64,000 bases of DNA from Owenia fusiformis (GCA_903813345.2 CAIIXF020000004.1:20740477-20804476); one strand, 5' to 3'. Positions 12,501 through 21,866 are shown, counted from the first letter of the stretch. A program made the numbers and translations. Notes: generated by a model not told the origin, from the sequence alone.

Positions 12501-15500
12501 CCTCTAAAGCTTAGTTGTAAAAGATATATTATAAATCTTAAATTCTTAACGTATTTCAGATTAGAAACTGCTCAGTCACAGCGGACAATAAATTTAAATA
12601 TTATTTTTTATAAAAAAAATATTAGAAATACCCAAAATACATCAAAATCTCATTAATGCCTTCAGAGTTATGCTGAAAACATATTATGTAAATATTATCG
12701 TGTATATTGTAGCATTAAAATGAAATAAAAGAAATTGTACATTTTGGAGTATGATACTCCGGCGCCGTTTTAAAAGATAATGAGGTCAAAAGGGATATGA
12801 TGATGTTACGTCAAGCGTGCATGCTTTCAAAACACACTTGCTGCATTCTTTAATATTCTCAGGAAAAAATAAGTAAACGCAAATGTACACACTAATTTCA
12901 AATATCTTGAATGTCATTTCTACCGAAAACAGAAATGTTTACGCATTTTGTAGGATAATGCAGTCACTGCACTTCACTCATTATAACGACCACTATTTCA
13001 GCCTATCTGTGTTCAAACTCTTAAATAGTCCGTTATTTGACTCTGAATTGGTTATTGCAAACCGAGACATAATCTTTTCTGGCCCAAGCATCCTCCGATC
13101 ACAGGGCTTCAAAATCTATATATATTTCTCTCTTTTTACCACCTGCGATAATCAACCCGCAATTTGATTCGCTGTCGCAATCATGTATACGCCATCGGTG
13201 CATAATTAGATCACGTGATTCAGTTATATATAGGGCACTTAAAATACTCCTATACGCGATAAGAGTTCAGGTGGTAATTACATAAATATCTCCTATGATC
13301 ACACTACTATACCTAACACCTAGAAATGCATAAGATACTTTGTTTGTCTAATTGAATTGTTTAATATATTTTTGAAAGTGCCTTACTAGCATCTAATTTT
13401 CAACCGATAAACCATTCATAAGGGACAGACAAATAAAAACAAATACATAATCATTACTAATAAGCCAAATGGGTTGCTCATGAACACCAAATGCAAGGTA
13501 TAGTAGTGTGATGATGCATCGCTTTGGAAGGGACTAACTTGCATTGGCCCGCCGAACGAGTCGAATACAATGAACGTTTCTCAGCTTCTGATCTTTCATT
13601 AGCCCTCAAGCATAGTTTTATAAGATCCAATCTATTCAATAATCAGAAAGATAATCGGAAATTCAAAGTAATATTATTTATATTTTTTCGATCTTCGATG
13701 GCGTCTGAGCAATTTCTGGGAAATCAGTGACGTCACTGGAATTGGACAGCATTTTCAACTACAGATATCTTCGGGTTTGGGGATTATAGTTCAAAAGGCC
13801 TTTTTATATATCTTAATTACATACATATCTATTATTTGTGTAAATGCAACTCTACATAAACGTTTAATAGAGTCGCAATGCGGCATTGAAAATAGCACCC
13901 CTGTGTAATCCAATGGGAAAGAACCCGGATGTAGACAAGTTGTACCATACATGAGAGCTCTTCAAACGGGAGGTAACTAGTCTGACCTAAACTGAACGTT
14001 ATCGCATATTGGAGTATTGGTTATAGCAGGGGGAAAGAAGAAGGTACGGATTCTGGACACCTGCTTAGGAGGATGGGCCTTGGGGATATTCTTCATTTTT
14101 AAATTGATTTCATGGAATTAATAAATGGCCGCTTGGGGATGAAAGGGTTAATATGTATTTTTGCATTCACCAATAATACGTATGGAGTTGTGATTCCGAA
14201 AGCTGACAAAAGCTCAAAAGTTATTTAAAAAACATACATTTGTGAAAAGTGGGCATGCTGTTTTTTTACTATTTTTTCTCATTTCAGTATAACATTAGCC
14301 TTGTCCAAGTTTGTATTTTTTACTAATCTGGTCTTGAATTATACAATAAAAGAAATCAAGATAAGTAAAAGAGACCAATTTGGACAAGGCTATATCAGCT
14401 CAAGTTAAGGTTTGCATTCAAATTGATCGAGTAAGGAATATGTCTCGATACGATTATTTGATCCCCTTTTCTTCGAAACTGTATAGTGCCTGTTTAAGCA
14501 CAAATGATCATCATTATGCGATAAAATTAAAATGAATTGTCAATAAAATTGCAATGAACTGTGAAACTAGAGAGATTTCGCACATAAGTGAAAGTACAAC
14601 TTATACGTATACGTATACTTTAAAGGGTCATGTCGAACTATTATATTTACTAAAATCAATTTCAAATTGTACTTAATGGAACATAACTATTCCCGTTATA
14701 GAAAAGCTCCATCAACTAGAGAATGTGAATGCACTGTCATCTGCACGTGTAGATTATGTACATTATAATTAAATGCTTGCTTCCGTGTCCTTGTAGTTGT
14801 AGTGTATTATAAACACGATCCTTTAAAGTGAGTCATGATTCTTTAAAGTGAGTCATTACATAAACAAGTTGAATATTTCAATGTTTTCATGATCAGTATA
14901 ATATAAGTTCACTGAACTTACAAAACGGTATATTTAATTGGCTGGGTGGGAACAGTATCCAATCAAATACTTTAACCATCAATTTGAAACACCAATCAAA
15001 CCAATAGGTTCTAGCAATTCCTGGAAACGACCCATTTAGTAGCTCAACAAATGACATACAGGGTGTTTCATAACGAGCATCTCCAAAAAGTCAATTTGAG
15101 AAGAGATGGGTCTATAAGACATGTACTATATATGAGCCTAATTTATTCTAGACAAACACATTTGGATCAACTACATGTAAACATGCTACAATTCAAGAAA
15201 GTACAAATGGCATCCCTTTGACCTGTATTTATTACAGTCCGAGAAGATCTTTCCTGACGAAAAGCCCACATTATGAAACACCTTGTACGTTTACCTATAC
15301 GTAATACTCATACGTTATAAGTTGTACTTTCACTAGGTGCGAAATCTCTCTACTATCTTAGCTGTTTATACTTACTTGTTCTTTGTCTTGGGTAGTTATT
15401 GAACAACTAGTGTCCAATGCGATCATTAAGTCAACGGGTTCACAGCCAGGCGGGGCTAGGGCCACAATGGGGCTGTCTGTCTGACCCTCGCAGCTATTCA

Positions 15501-18500
15501 ATAAAACACCGCCTGAAATAAAACAAGGTTTAAAATACTAGATAAGTGAAAAACAGATTCACGCCCCTAAAGTAAAATACAGTTATAAACATACAGCCCT
15601 CGAAGAAAATACACTCTAGATAAAATAAATGAGAAATAAAGCAGTACCGTGGCTACTTGGCACACATGGTGTTGCGTAACTAGTTTTCTGGACAAAAAGT
15701 CCAAGATCGCCACCTTAAAATTTCCCCAGAATGTCCAAAGACTTAAGCATTTGTGCACTTCTATATCAAGAAATATCCCTGAAAGTTTCAAATTGATCCA
15801 TGAAATCATTTGGCTCAAAACATGTAAAGAAGACTTTAAAGACAAGATTTTAGGACTGAAAATCCAAACTGACTACCTTAGAATTTACCCAAAATGCCCC
15901 AAAGCTAATGTTGTTAAGTTTTAAACCAAGAAACATACATAATGCCGTGGTCACATTTGCTCCGATTTTCCCTACGGCACCCGGCCGGTTGAGTATTATA
16001 TTCAAAACTGAATACAATTCTGAACAAAATACTCAATCGACCGGGTGCCGGCCAATGAATCGGGAGAGATGTGACCCAGGCATAAAACTCAAGATGAATC
16101 CATTTAATGGTTTGGCTCGAAACCTGTAGCCAATTCAAAAATGTCTGTTTTCTGTTTTGATGTTGAACAAAAATAACTCAAAACAGGAATCCTATCGATA
16201 CTTTTTAAAACGTGCTGCAAGTTGTGGACAGATAGATAAAACGTGAAATTCCCTCGACAAAAGTGGCGGCCATTTTTAAAATAGGCGAGCTTTTGAATGA
16301 ATGAATGTTATGCCATGTTGTTTTGACCATGCTTTCTTGGATTCAAAATTTTGTAAACAGTTTTTTGAGAGGTCTTATTTTAATAAACCAAACATATGGC
16401 CATTCGGACAGCATTACATGTATGATGTACCTTATTAATAGAATTAAATTTGAGTGTTTTATTCAACGTTGCGAAGTTTGAGTATCTACTAATTATCACA
16501 CCCCAGTGACTTCACACTTCAGTAACTATACCTGATTAATTTGATAACACAAAGGTATTATGTTTGTTTTTGGCTCTTGTGTCACAGGCAAATATTCAGA
16601 CATTCTTCAATTTCTTTTTTAGAAGCAGTGAGAGCAGTGACTACCTGCTTCATCTGCCATCTTTCTTTGATTTGACAAATGATTTACCTTTGTCTTTACC
16701 ATGATTATTTACAGTGGGAACTTGTCTCTGTATTCACATAACCTTACATTTGATAGAGGATGATATACATTCTTTGTCACATCCATGGACTGAGTTACCC
16801 TTTTCTCGTGTCACAGACCACAATGATTTTATTCAGTTGGTTCCTAATGGTAACATGATAATTACATTTGAAAACAAACTTTTCAATCCAATTAAAGGCA
16901 GAATCTGATCTATAGGGGTGACAAAATTACAAGCGAAGCAACATGTATAATTGACCTACCAATCTATTCCTTACAATCTCAAATCCAATATCTCCCAAAA
17001 GATTCACAATATGTTATAAATTGGTGAAGTTTTTTATGATTCAAAGTGCAAAAATGAGTGAAAAATGTTTCAATTCTCCAAGTTTTTCTCTACAGTTTTT
17101 TGAGAGGTCTTATTTTAATAAACCAAACATATGGCCATTCGGACAGCATTACATGTATGATGTACCTTATTAATAGAATTAAATTTGAGTGTTTTATTCA
17201 ACGTTGCGAAGTTTGAGTATCTACTAATTATCACACCCCAGTGACTTCACACTTCAGTAACTATACCTGATTAATTTGATAACACAAAGGTATTATGTTT
17301 GTTTTTGGCTCTTGTGTCACAGGCAATTTTCAAAAGTTTTAAACCAAGAAACATACATAATGCCGTGGTCACATTTGCTCCGATTTTCCCTACGGCACCC
17401 GGCCGGTTGAGTATTATATTCAAAACTGAATACAATTCTGAACAAAATACTCAATCGACCGGGTGCCGGCCAATGAATCGGGAGAGATGTGACCCAGGCA
17501 TAAAACTCAAGATGAATCCATTTAATGGTTTGGCTCGAAACCTGTAGCCAATTCAAAAATGTCTGTTTTCTGTTTTGATGTTGAACAAAAATAACTCAAA
17601 ACAGGAATCCTATCGATACTTTTTAAAACGTGCTGCAAGTTGTGGACAGATAGATAAAACGTGAAATTCCCTCGACAAAAGTGGCGGCCATTTTTAAAAT
17701 AGGCGAGCTTTTGAATGAATGAATGTTATGCCATGTTGTTTTGACCATGCTTTCTTGGATTCAAAATTTTGTAAACAGTTTTTTGAGAGGTCTTATTTTA
17801 ATAAACCAAACATATGGCCATTCGGACAGCATTACATGTATGATGTACCTTATTAATAGAATTAAATTTGAGTGTTTTATTCAACGTTGCGAAGTTTGAG
17901 TATCTACTAATTATCACACCCCAGTGACTTCACACTTCAGTAACTATACCTGATTAATTTGATAACACAAAGGTATTATGTTTGTTTTTGGCTCTTGTGT
18001 CACAGGCAAATATTCAGACATTCTTCAATTTCTTTTTTAGAAGCAGTGAGAGCAGTGACTACCTGCTTCATCTGCCATCTTTCTTTGATTTGACAAATGA
18101 TTTACCTTTGTCTTTACCATGATTATTTACAGTGGGAACTTGTCTCTGTATTCACATAACCTTACATTTGATAGAGGATGATATACATTCTTTGTCACAT
18201 CCATGGACTGAGTTACCCTTTTCTCGTGTCACAGACCACAATGATTTTATTCAGTTGGTTCCTAATGGTAACATGATAATTACATTTGAAAACAAACTTT
18301 TCAATCCAATTAAAGGCAGAATCTGATCTATAGGGGTGACAAAATTACAAGCGAAGCAACATGTATAATTGACCTACCAATCTATTCCTTACAATCTCAA
18401 ATCCAATATCTCCCAAAAGATTCACAATATGTTATAAATTGGTGAAGTTTTTAATGATTCAAAGTGCAAAAATGAGTGAAAAATGTTTCAATTCTCCAAA

Positions 18501-19448
18501 ATAATAAGAATGGTAACCATTCTTATAGAAAAATAATACATCATTGTAAAAATCTTTAGTTTTCCTGGAATAAAGTACACACTTTTGTGATTTTTAGAAA
18601 ATAGACATGACAAGGAATGACATGAGCCAAAAATATTCTAAAATTGAAACAATTTTATGTTTAGCCTGCTCGCTAGATCTGATTCTCTCTTTAAGTTAGA
18701 GGCGATGGTGACGATACACCAGGTTATGATATTTCTTATGTCATAATGTGATTATCTTACCCTGACAGGACTGAACTCAATGAATGCCAAGAATTTATTA
18801 GAATGCCTCTTGTATTATATATAGCAATATACGCAGTTTGTCAGCAAACCAACGGAAATTAACAAACATGATTTATGCTATTGACATTAGACCATATCAG
18901 TATAATCACTGGTGATCCACTCGATTACGCTGGTTACCGAAACGAACCGTTTCGGTAACAAAATGTCGGAACATCGAAGATACGATTTTTCCTTCGGGCT
19001 GTGTGGAATACACCCTCGGAAATATATACAGGTATTGCACTCAACATCATTCAATATTTGTATATTATAGTACCTGATATATGACTCTAATGCTCAAAAT
19101 TTAAATTAAAGCAATATCGAGTAGAAAGATGTGGTTTTCACAAATTGCATTGGGTGATACGATTTTTTGATGACGAAGAGATATATAGAAAAAATAAGTT
19201 TTAAAACGATCGAGCATCCCTATAAATTACAGAGGAGATGCTACTTTAAAAAGGAAAATAAAATAGTTTTTACCATTTTGGGCAAAATCGACCTCAGTTC
19301 ACTAAAATATGAAAACTAAAAGAATTATTAAGTCAATTTTCATATTTTTAAAAAAAAATGGCCGCGGCTAAAGATTGAAAAAATATTCACAAGTTTACTT
19401 ACAAATTACTGCTAGGGCACCAATTAGCCACACGATGTGGGATTTCAT
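270..19448 (-). CDS. Secreted VWA-domain protein with ITIH-C-like module (gene span, six exons, 3' end beyond window)
   Basis: Exons in coding order: 19448-19403, 15512-15376, 10343-10246, 9749-9592, 8272-8065, 558-270. The first five join in one frame across GT-AG introns and give about 215 residues: a hydrophobic signal peptide (residues 1-16, MKSHIVWLIGALAVIC), then a VWA domain with the MIDAS motif D49-T-S51-C-S53, a Thr-rich loop at 124-128 (THTYT) and the strand LISDG with D157. Together these are the canonical metal-coordinating positions of VWA domains. Exon 6 adds a Cys-rich end (ICNMCNPLC), a Thr/Pro linker and a module starting RGDPHV with ICFDAYGDPG, resembling the C-terminal domain of inter-alpha-trypsin inhibitor heavy chains. 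Secretion and extracellular-matrix binding are inferred. Exons 5 and 6 do not join in frame, so a small exon is probably missing. The gene continues left of position 1. Confidence 0.85.
927..966. repeat. 40-bp near-perfect palindrome
   Basis: Two 18-base arms (927-944 and 949-966, one mismatch) flank the centre AATT. The arms are built from alternating GTAC/ACGT steps. It lies in the intron between VWA exons 5 and 6. Function unknown. Confidence 0.8.
1140..1910. repeat. Cluster of small inverted repeats around GATATC steps
   Basis: Three nested inverted repeats follow one another. TATCCATGAGTGGATATA occurs at about 1150 and again near 1207. GATATCTTACC (near 1578) pairs with GGTAAGATATC (near 1617). 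ACCATCGAATATCACTTTTG (near 1778) pairs with its complement near 1880-1907. They look like degraded MITE ends; no transposase sequence is present. Confidence 0.5.
2277..3192. mobile_element. 509-bp-family TIR element, copy 1 (reverse orientation, carries a nested MITE)
   Basis: The ends are inverted copies of GGAGAGGTTAAGCT. The sequence from 2696 to 3192 is the reverse complement of 51392-51900 over essentially its whole length. This copy is interrupted 11 bases from its left end by the TTAA-flanked element at 2288-2691. The intact copy at 51.4 kb shows the empty site. No transposase is encoded, so it is non-autonomous. Confidence 0.85.
2288..2691. mobile_element. 404-bp foldback MITE with TTAA target duplication
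   Basis: The element starts GGTACAGCTGGAAAG and ends CTTTCCAGCTGAACC. It is a long inverted repeat with arms of about 170 bp (left arm to about 2450, right arm from about 2525). TTAA at 2284-2287 and 2692-2695 flanks it. The empty site GGTTAAGCTTT in the related copy at 51.9 kb shows that exactly one TTAA was duplicated. This fits piggyBac/Kolobok-type integration. Confidence 0.85.
3193..3719. other. Intron sequence without recognised feature
   Basis: AT-rich intronic DNA between two transposons. No exon continuing the VWA frame, no tandem repeat and no RNA gene was recognised. Confidence 0.4.
4659..6381. mobile_element. 1,723-bp hAT-like non-autonomous element with 5-bp target duplication
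   Basis: It starts CAGGCCCGTAAG and ends with the complement of CAGGGCCGTCAGATGG, flanked by GCATC at 4654-4658 and 6382-6386. The homologous locus near 58368 has a single uninterrupted GCATC. The interior is G-rich tandem repeat with no coding capacity. The CAGGG-type ends suggest the hAT superfamily, and a 5-bp duplication suggests its 5-bp group. Confidence 0.8.
4850..6330. repeat. Alternating two-type tandem repeat inside the hAT-like element
   Basis: Two related half-units alternate. Type A carries TTTGGTGCTTTCTGGG (about 4900, 5348, 5613, 5885, 6243). Type B carries TTTGATGATGTCTGGGCA (about 5230, 5535, 5755, 6110). Runs of 8-14 G separate units. The G-rich open frames here (5817-6144) are by-products of the repeat. 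Confidence 0.75.
7015..8064. other. Intron sequence without recognised feature
   Basis: Between the 1.8 kb TIR element and VWA exon 5. No exon, RNA gene or repeat arm was recognised. Short open frames at 7134-7457 and 7612-7872 show no family resemblance. Confidence 0.4.
8065..8272 (-). CDS. VWA gene exon 5: MIDAS Asp strand and C-terminal half of VWA
   Basis: 208 nt, phase 1 in; acceptor ATATCATAG. It encodes KRFVLISDGVTNRKTKQNE, the strand with the MIDAS aspartate, then ESGVKIVVLSMVNAYDPEAA and a last helix, EFNRIADGRVQNIVNSN. The best donor is GTAAATAA after 8065 (phase 2). Without splicing the frame stops one codon later. Confidence 0.85.
8545..9420. repeat. Degenerate short repeats with a CGCAGGTGAG-like core
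   Basis: Related motifs such as CATATTTCGCAGGTGGGTAT recur near 8555, 8625, 8730 and 9345, interspersed with TGCGGAATATG. Near 8846 the sequence GGGTTGTCCCAGAAGTAATG resembles a mariner-type terminal repeat, and a similar end lies inverted near 30745. All of it is in intron 4 of the VWA gene. Confidence 0.4.
9448..9587. mobile_element. 140-bp PIF/Harbinger-type palindromic MITE, copy 1
   Basis: Near-perfect inverted repeat beginning TGCCTGGGTCACATT and ending with the complement of TGCCTTGGTCACATT. It is flanked by TTA at 9445-9447 and 9588-9590. Copies of the same length at 15943 and 17361 are flanked by TAA, so the target is TWA, typical of PIF/Harbinger. Its right edge is four bases from VWA exon 4. 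Confidence 0.9.
9592..9749 (-). CDS. VWA gene exon 4: central VWA helices, MIDAS Thr loop
   Basis: 158 nt, phase 2 in, phase 1 out; acceptor ATTTTTTCAG. It encodes an acidic helix (NLDQALEKISNMG) and CRTHTYTALQVAREIYF, the loop carrying the MIDAS threonine and the following helix. The donor reads GTAATGCC. Only GTAA survives from the ancestral site, because a 140-bp MITE is inserted at intron position +5 (see findings). Confidence 0.9.
9817..10145. mobile_element. AT-rich TIR element in VWA intron 3
   Basis: The left end CACTCTTAAAAATGAATTAC is mirrored at the right end near 10117-10143 (AATTTTTAAGAGTG on the plus strand). The interior repeats AATTACTTAA-like words. About 325 bp, no coding capacity; the target duplication is unclear. 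Confidence 0.6.
10246..10343 (-). CDS. VWA gene exon 3: first VWA helix and second strand
   Basis: 98 nt, phase 0 in, phase 2 out; acceptor TTTTCAAG, donor GTGAATAC. It encodes VREWIKFLVSGFNIG followed by SRVAVIAYDKGY, the usual helix 1/strand 2 pattern of a VWA fold (RVAVIxY is typical). It joins exon 2 in frame without any gap. Confidence 0.9.
10344..11799. other. VWA intron 2, first part, no recognised feature
   Basis: AT-rich sequence upstream (in gene sense) of exon 3. Only short non-conserved open frames are present. Confidence 0.4.
11796..11925. repeat. Two-copy tandem repeat of about 68-70 bp
   Basis: The words ACCCAAAACACATTTTGACA and GTTAAATCTCAGTATCAATT recur once, offset by about 68-70 bp, with several substitutions. 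No function is evident. Confidence 0.6.
11926..13294. other. VWA intron 2, middle part
   Basis: No exon was found. About 100 bp near 13060-13160 is a dispersed repeat: its reverse complement, including GCCCTGTGATCGGAGGAT, lies near 27600-27680. Confidence 0.4.
13295..13515. mobile_element. About 220-bp MITE-like element
   Basis: CACACTACTATACCT (13300-13314) is exactly complementary to AGGTATAGTAGTGTG (13496-13510), with further pairing just outside. No coding capacity. The target duplication could not be defined. Confidence 0.5.
13516..14567. other. VWA intron 2 sequence without recognised feature
   Basis: One short inverted pair was noted: GCCTTGTCCAAGTTTG near 14300 and CAATTTGGACAAGGC near 14375. 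Nothing else was recognised. Confidence 0.35.
14570..15350. mobile_element. 781-bp TIR element with TA target duplication
   Basis: The ends are inverted copies of about 40 bp beginning GAGAGATTTCGCAC and including GTGAAAGTACAACTTATA. TA flanks both ends (14568-14569, 15351-15352), as in Tc1/mariner-type insertion. There is no transposase. A second, smaller TA-flanked element is nested inside. Its right end is only 24 bases from the 3' end of VWA exon 2 in genome order. Confidence 0.8.
15059..15285. mobile_element. 227-bp nested TIR element with TA target duplication
   Basis: It starts CAGGGTGTTTCATAA and ends with the complement of CAAGGTGTTTCATAA; TA is at 15057-15058 and 15286-15287. Mariner-like ends, no coding capacity. 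It lies inside the 781-bp element. Confidence 0.75.
15376..15512 (-). CDS. VWA gene exon 2: N-terminal VWA strand with MIDAS motif
   Basis: Acceptor TTTATTTCAG precedes 15512 and donor GTAAGTAT follows 15376; phase 1 in, phase 0 out. It encodes a short Cys-containing leader and then EPVDLMIALDTSCSI, the first VWA beta-strand with the DxSxS metal-binding motif. The exon sits in the middle of transposon-rich introns. Confidence 0.9.
15690..15905. repeat. Dispersed repeat related to the ARGLU1 intron 2 array (opposite strand)
   Basis: GCCACCTTAAAATTTCCCCA with GAATGTCC is the reverse complement, with changes, of the GGCATTCTGGGTAAATT unit border near 40728. A second copy of the border occurs near 15875. 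It marks a dispersed repeat family present in two introns of this window. Confidence 0.55.
15943..16082. mobile_element. 140-bp PIF/Harbinger-type MITE, copy 2
   Basis: Same family and length as the element at 9448, with inverted ends TGCCGTGGTCACATT and TGCCTGGGTCACATC, flanked by TAA (15940-15942, 16083-16085). It lies in duplicated segment a. Confidence 0.9.
17361..17500. mobile_element. 140-bp PIF/Harbinger-type MITE, copy 3 (duplicate of copy 2)
   Basis: Identical to 15943-16082, including the flanking TAA. It arose by the segmental duplication and not by a new transposition. Confidence 0.9.
18500..19402. other. VWA intron 1, gene-proximal part
   Basis: It starts with a 23-bp palindrome (18504-18526, arms ATAAGAATGGT) at the end of the duplication. 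Near 18945-18995 is one arm of a dispersed TIR family (TTTCGGTAACAAAATGT) also seen at 47.9-48.1 kb. No exon was recognised. Confidence 0.5.
19403..19448 (-). CDS. VWA gene exon 1: start codon and signal peptide
   Basis: ATG at 19448 opens a 15-codon reading of a basic residue followed by a hydrophobic core (IVWLIGALAVI), a typical signal peptide. It ends in phase 1 at a consensus donor GTAAGTAA. The next exon completes the split Cys codon. This ATG was chosen because it starts the hydrophobic segment and lies about 140 bases downstream of a TATA-like box. Confidence 0.85.
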
Positions 19449-19592
19449 CTTTGTGTTAAACAGATACGGACTTGCTAGTTTATCTAGTTATGTCCGTTTA
19501 ACACAAGTGATGATAGTGGTCTCTCGTTTGTCTCTCGTTCTAGAACGCCCCGGTGAGTCTCCACGTCCCAATGCGCCACTGGGTATTATATA
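19449..19592 (-). promoter_or_regulatory. Putative core promoter and 5' leader of the VWA gene
   Basis: On the minus strand TATATAA (19586-19592) lies about 140 bases before the ATG, leaving room for a start site near 19555. The leader ends in an imperfect hairpin: 19450-19470 pairs with 19490-19505 (arms around TTGTGTTAAAC), and the stem finishes one or two bases before the ATG. Promoter use is inferred. Confidence 0.4.
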
Positions 19593-19861
19593 TCAGTGCT
19601 CTTTGCATGGCTGCTCCCACATATTGTTGACCACAAAACATTAGAGATTTCATAGATATCGCGTGAATTGATTGACAGCAGTCACTGATTTTTAGGTGAC
19701 ACTTGACATTGATCAGTGAAAATGATGATAAGATTTAATCCTCGAATAGCCCACGACTACAATATACACATATTGCAGTGTTTTTCATTTTATAGAAGAT
19801 TATACTGTAATGAGATTGAGCATTGGTCACCTTTGATCAGTTACCTGACTCAAAGAATTTT
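19593..19861. other. Upstream of the VWA gene, nothing recognised
   Basis: AT-rich; no further promoter element could be supported by eye. Confidence 0.3.
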
Positions 19862-20031
19862 AAGGGCCCCTCACGTGAGCGGATCCACGCAAAGCTTCGT
19901 TCAGATTTGGTAGCATACACACAATTGCGCTTTACGTTGATATAATCGATGACGTCAAGAGACGTCAGAATTGACTTTACCTCATGTGCCAGGCTGCGTT
20001 TGGTGGATTCGCTTGTATTTGAGGGGGCTCT
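19862..20031. mobile_element. 170-bp MITE-like element containing CRE sites
   Basis: The left end GGGCCCCTCACGTGAGCGGA is mirrored by GTGGATTCGCTTGTATTTGA with GGGGGCTC at the right end. Inside are TGACGTCA (19950-19957) and GACGTCA (19961-19967). It lies about 300 bp upstream of the VWA gene TATA-like box. Confidence 0.55.
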
Positions 20032-20082
20032 CACTAACTATGTTTTACTGTTTTCTCTAAATTGAGTCGTATTGTAGATATT

Positions 20083-20347
20083 TAAGCCTCACATATGGAC
20101 GAAAAACCCCGGCATCAACTTGCGTGTACTGGCGAATTCGTTCCCATTAGTATATGTACGCTGTTCATCGTTGGGGTGTTCGTATGCGGAAGTATATCCT
20201 TTCGGAAAGCTTCGGACGGTTTCGGAAGTATTCGCAAAGGAGCGCTTCGGTTCGCATTTTAACATTTCCAATCGCCAGAATGACAATTTACCCAATTCCC
20301 AAGGCTATAGTTAAGTGGATTCGTTCATATGTGAGGAGGCCTAATTC
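20083..20347. mobile_element. 265-bp MITE of a related family
   Basis: The left end AGCCTCACATATGGACGAA pairs with TTCGTTCATATGTGAGGAGG at the right end. A third, single end (CCACCCTCATATGAACGAAT) lies near 20420 without a visible partner, so the family has been active here repeatedly. Confidence 0.6.
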
Positions 20348-20439
20348 TTGAACAATGTAGAACCCCAAAGTGCTCTCGAGCTCTTTGATGAAAAAGAATG
20401 ATTCTATTTGCCCTTAAGCCACCCTCATATGAACGAATC

Positions 20440-21555
20440 GGGGAAGGAATCCACCAAAAGCAGTCTTGTGAATAGGACTTGAGTAAAATTCGTTCCCATT
20501 AGTAAATATTCATAATTATTCAATACAAAAACTTTTTGTCAACCATTCTATGTTTTCTATTTAAATGTCCAAAATAACAAAATTAGTGTTCTGAAAACAT
20601 GATAGTGTATGATAAGGATGGTTTACCTCGATGTTTATGTACAAATTTTGTGTTCAAAGTTACCTCCAAAAATTTGCGAAAATAATGCCAACTTTATTTA
20701 CAACATCATATTTTTTATTTCATTCTTCATTTAAAAAAGCGGAATAGACTTTAGTTGACCCTTTTCCATATAAATGGAAAAATAGATGGCATCATGGGTA
20801 TTGGTAGGGCGAAATAACATGGCAACTTATAGCAAGAGTCACTTAATTTCTTGATTTAACAAGTAATTCCATTTGGATCAACTTAAAACACCATTGGAAT
20901 GCAACTATATGATATTATTGACATGTGGATTGTGATTTCACATTAAAATTGAGATCCTTATCAGAGCAAATGAACCTTTTCAACATTGTGTCAATGGAGA
21001 TCTAGCCTGACACTTTTCAGAAAACATGAAATCTTTAAAATTTGAATAAAGGTAAATAACTGTGGAAATATGCCATCAAATAGAAGAAATAAAGGACAGT
21101 TGCAATCTATAGTTCAGGGGCGTAACTCCCGTTAACAGTTTCACAATTCCTTTACACATTGCACGCATGGCTTGTACCATTTTATATCAAGACGGAGTGA
21201 GCTTGACACATTGCATATTATGTGCCACCGATTTTTGTTGAACGTGAAAATGCATATACTTTTGTGAGTACCTTTCTGAAATGTTACACATAAAGATGCT
21301 TTATATCATTTTTTGTTACTTTAATGAATTATACAACCCAAAGGATAGGTATCAATATGGTGAACTTAATTCAACAATGTTTTTCTCTTAAACCAATTAT
21401 TGAAAACATTTTGTAAAAGCACGGTCCTTTACGTAATGTTGACTGATGGCAACAATTTAATTCAAAAATTAATTATATACGTATATATATGTATATTTTT
21501 TATAAATGTTTTCTGTTTTTTAGTGGAATTGTTTTTTGTTCCTTTCTACCAATTC
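20440..21555. other. Intergenic AT-rich DNA, nothing recognised
   Basis: No ORF with family resemblance, no repeat arm and no RNA gene seen. Confidence 0.4.
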
Positions 21556-21866
21556 TTGAGAATGAGATGAGATGTCTTTCCGAACCTTGTTGGAACAAAA
21601 TAGCATATACAACATTTTCTTAGAACACTCGATATTATAGTTATACAAGGGAAATTTTGGTTGATTTCACAAAATATATGCAAAAACTTAAAACAAAACC
21701 CCCAAAAATTAAGATAAAGCTTTTATTTCATTTGCAAGATACTTTTTTAAAATCAACCAAACTTTCCTTTGTACAACTACAATATTGAGAGACCTAAACA
21801 TGTTGTGTTTATGTCGTCACTTTGTTCCAATGAGGTTCGGATAGATGTTTCATTTCATTCCGAACA
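21556..21866. mobile_element. 310-bp foldback element
   Basis: Arms of about 115 bp (left about 21559-21672, right about 21748-21864) pair through blocks such as TTGGTTGATTT, TTGGAACAAA and CCGAACC. Short AT-rich loop. Non-coding. Confidence 0.65.

Larger units (their letters stand above)
15916..18499. repeat. 1,418-bp-period near-perfect duplication, order a-b-c-x-b-y-a-b-c
   Basis: 15916-17081 and 17334-18499 match at a constant offset of 1,418 bases, with essentially one difference noticed (near 17033). A 235-bp subsegment b occurs three times: 16357-16591, 17092-17326, 17775-18009. The spacers x (17082-17091) and y (17327-17333) are only 7-10 bp. It lies entirely in VWA intron 1. The high identity implies a very recent duplication or an assembly artefact. 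Confidence 0.9.

Noticed and set aside
15908-17547. Paired identical frames at 15908-16138 and 17299-17556
   Set aside because: They run through the palindromic MITE and exist twice only because of the 1,418-bp duplication.
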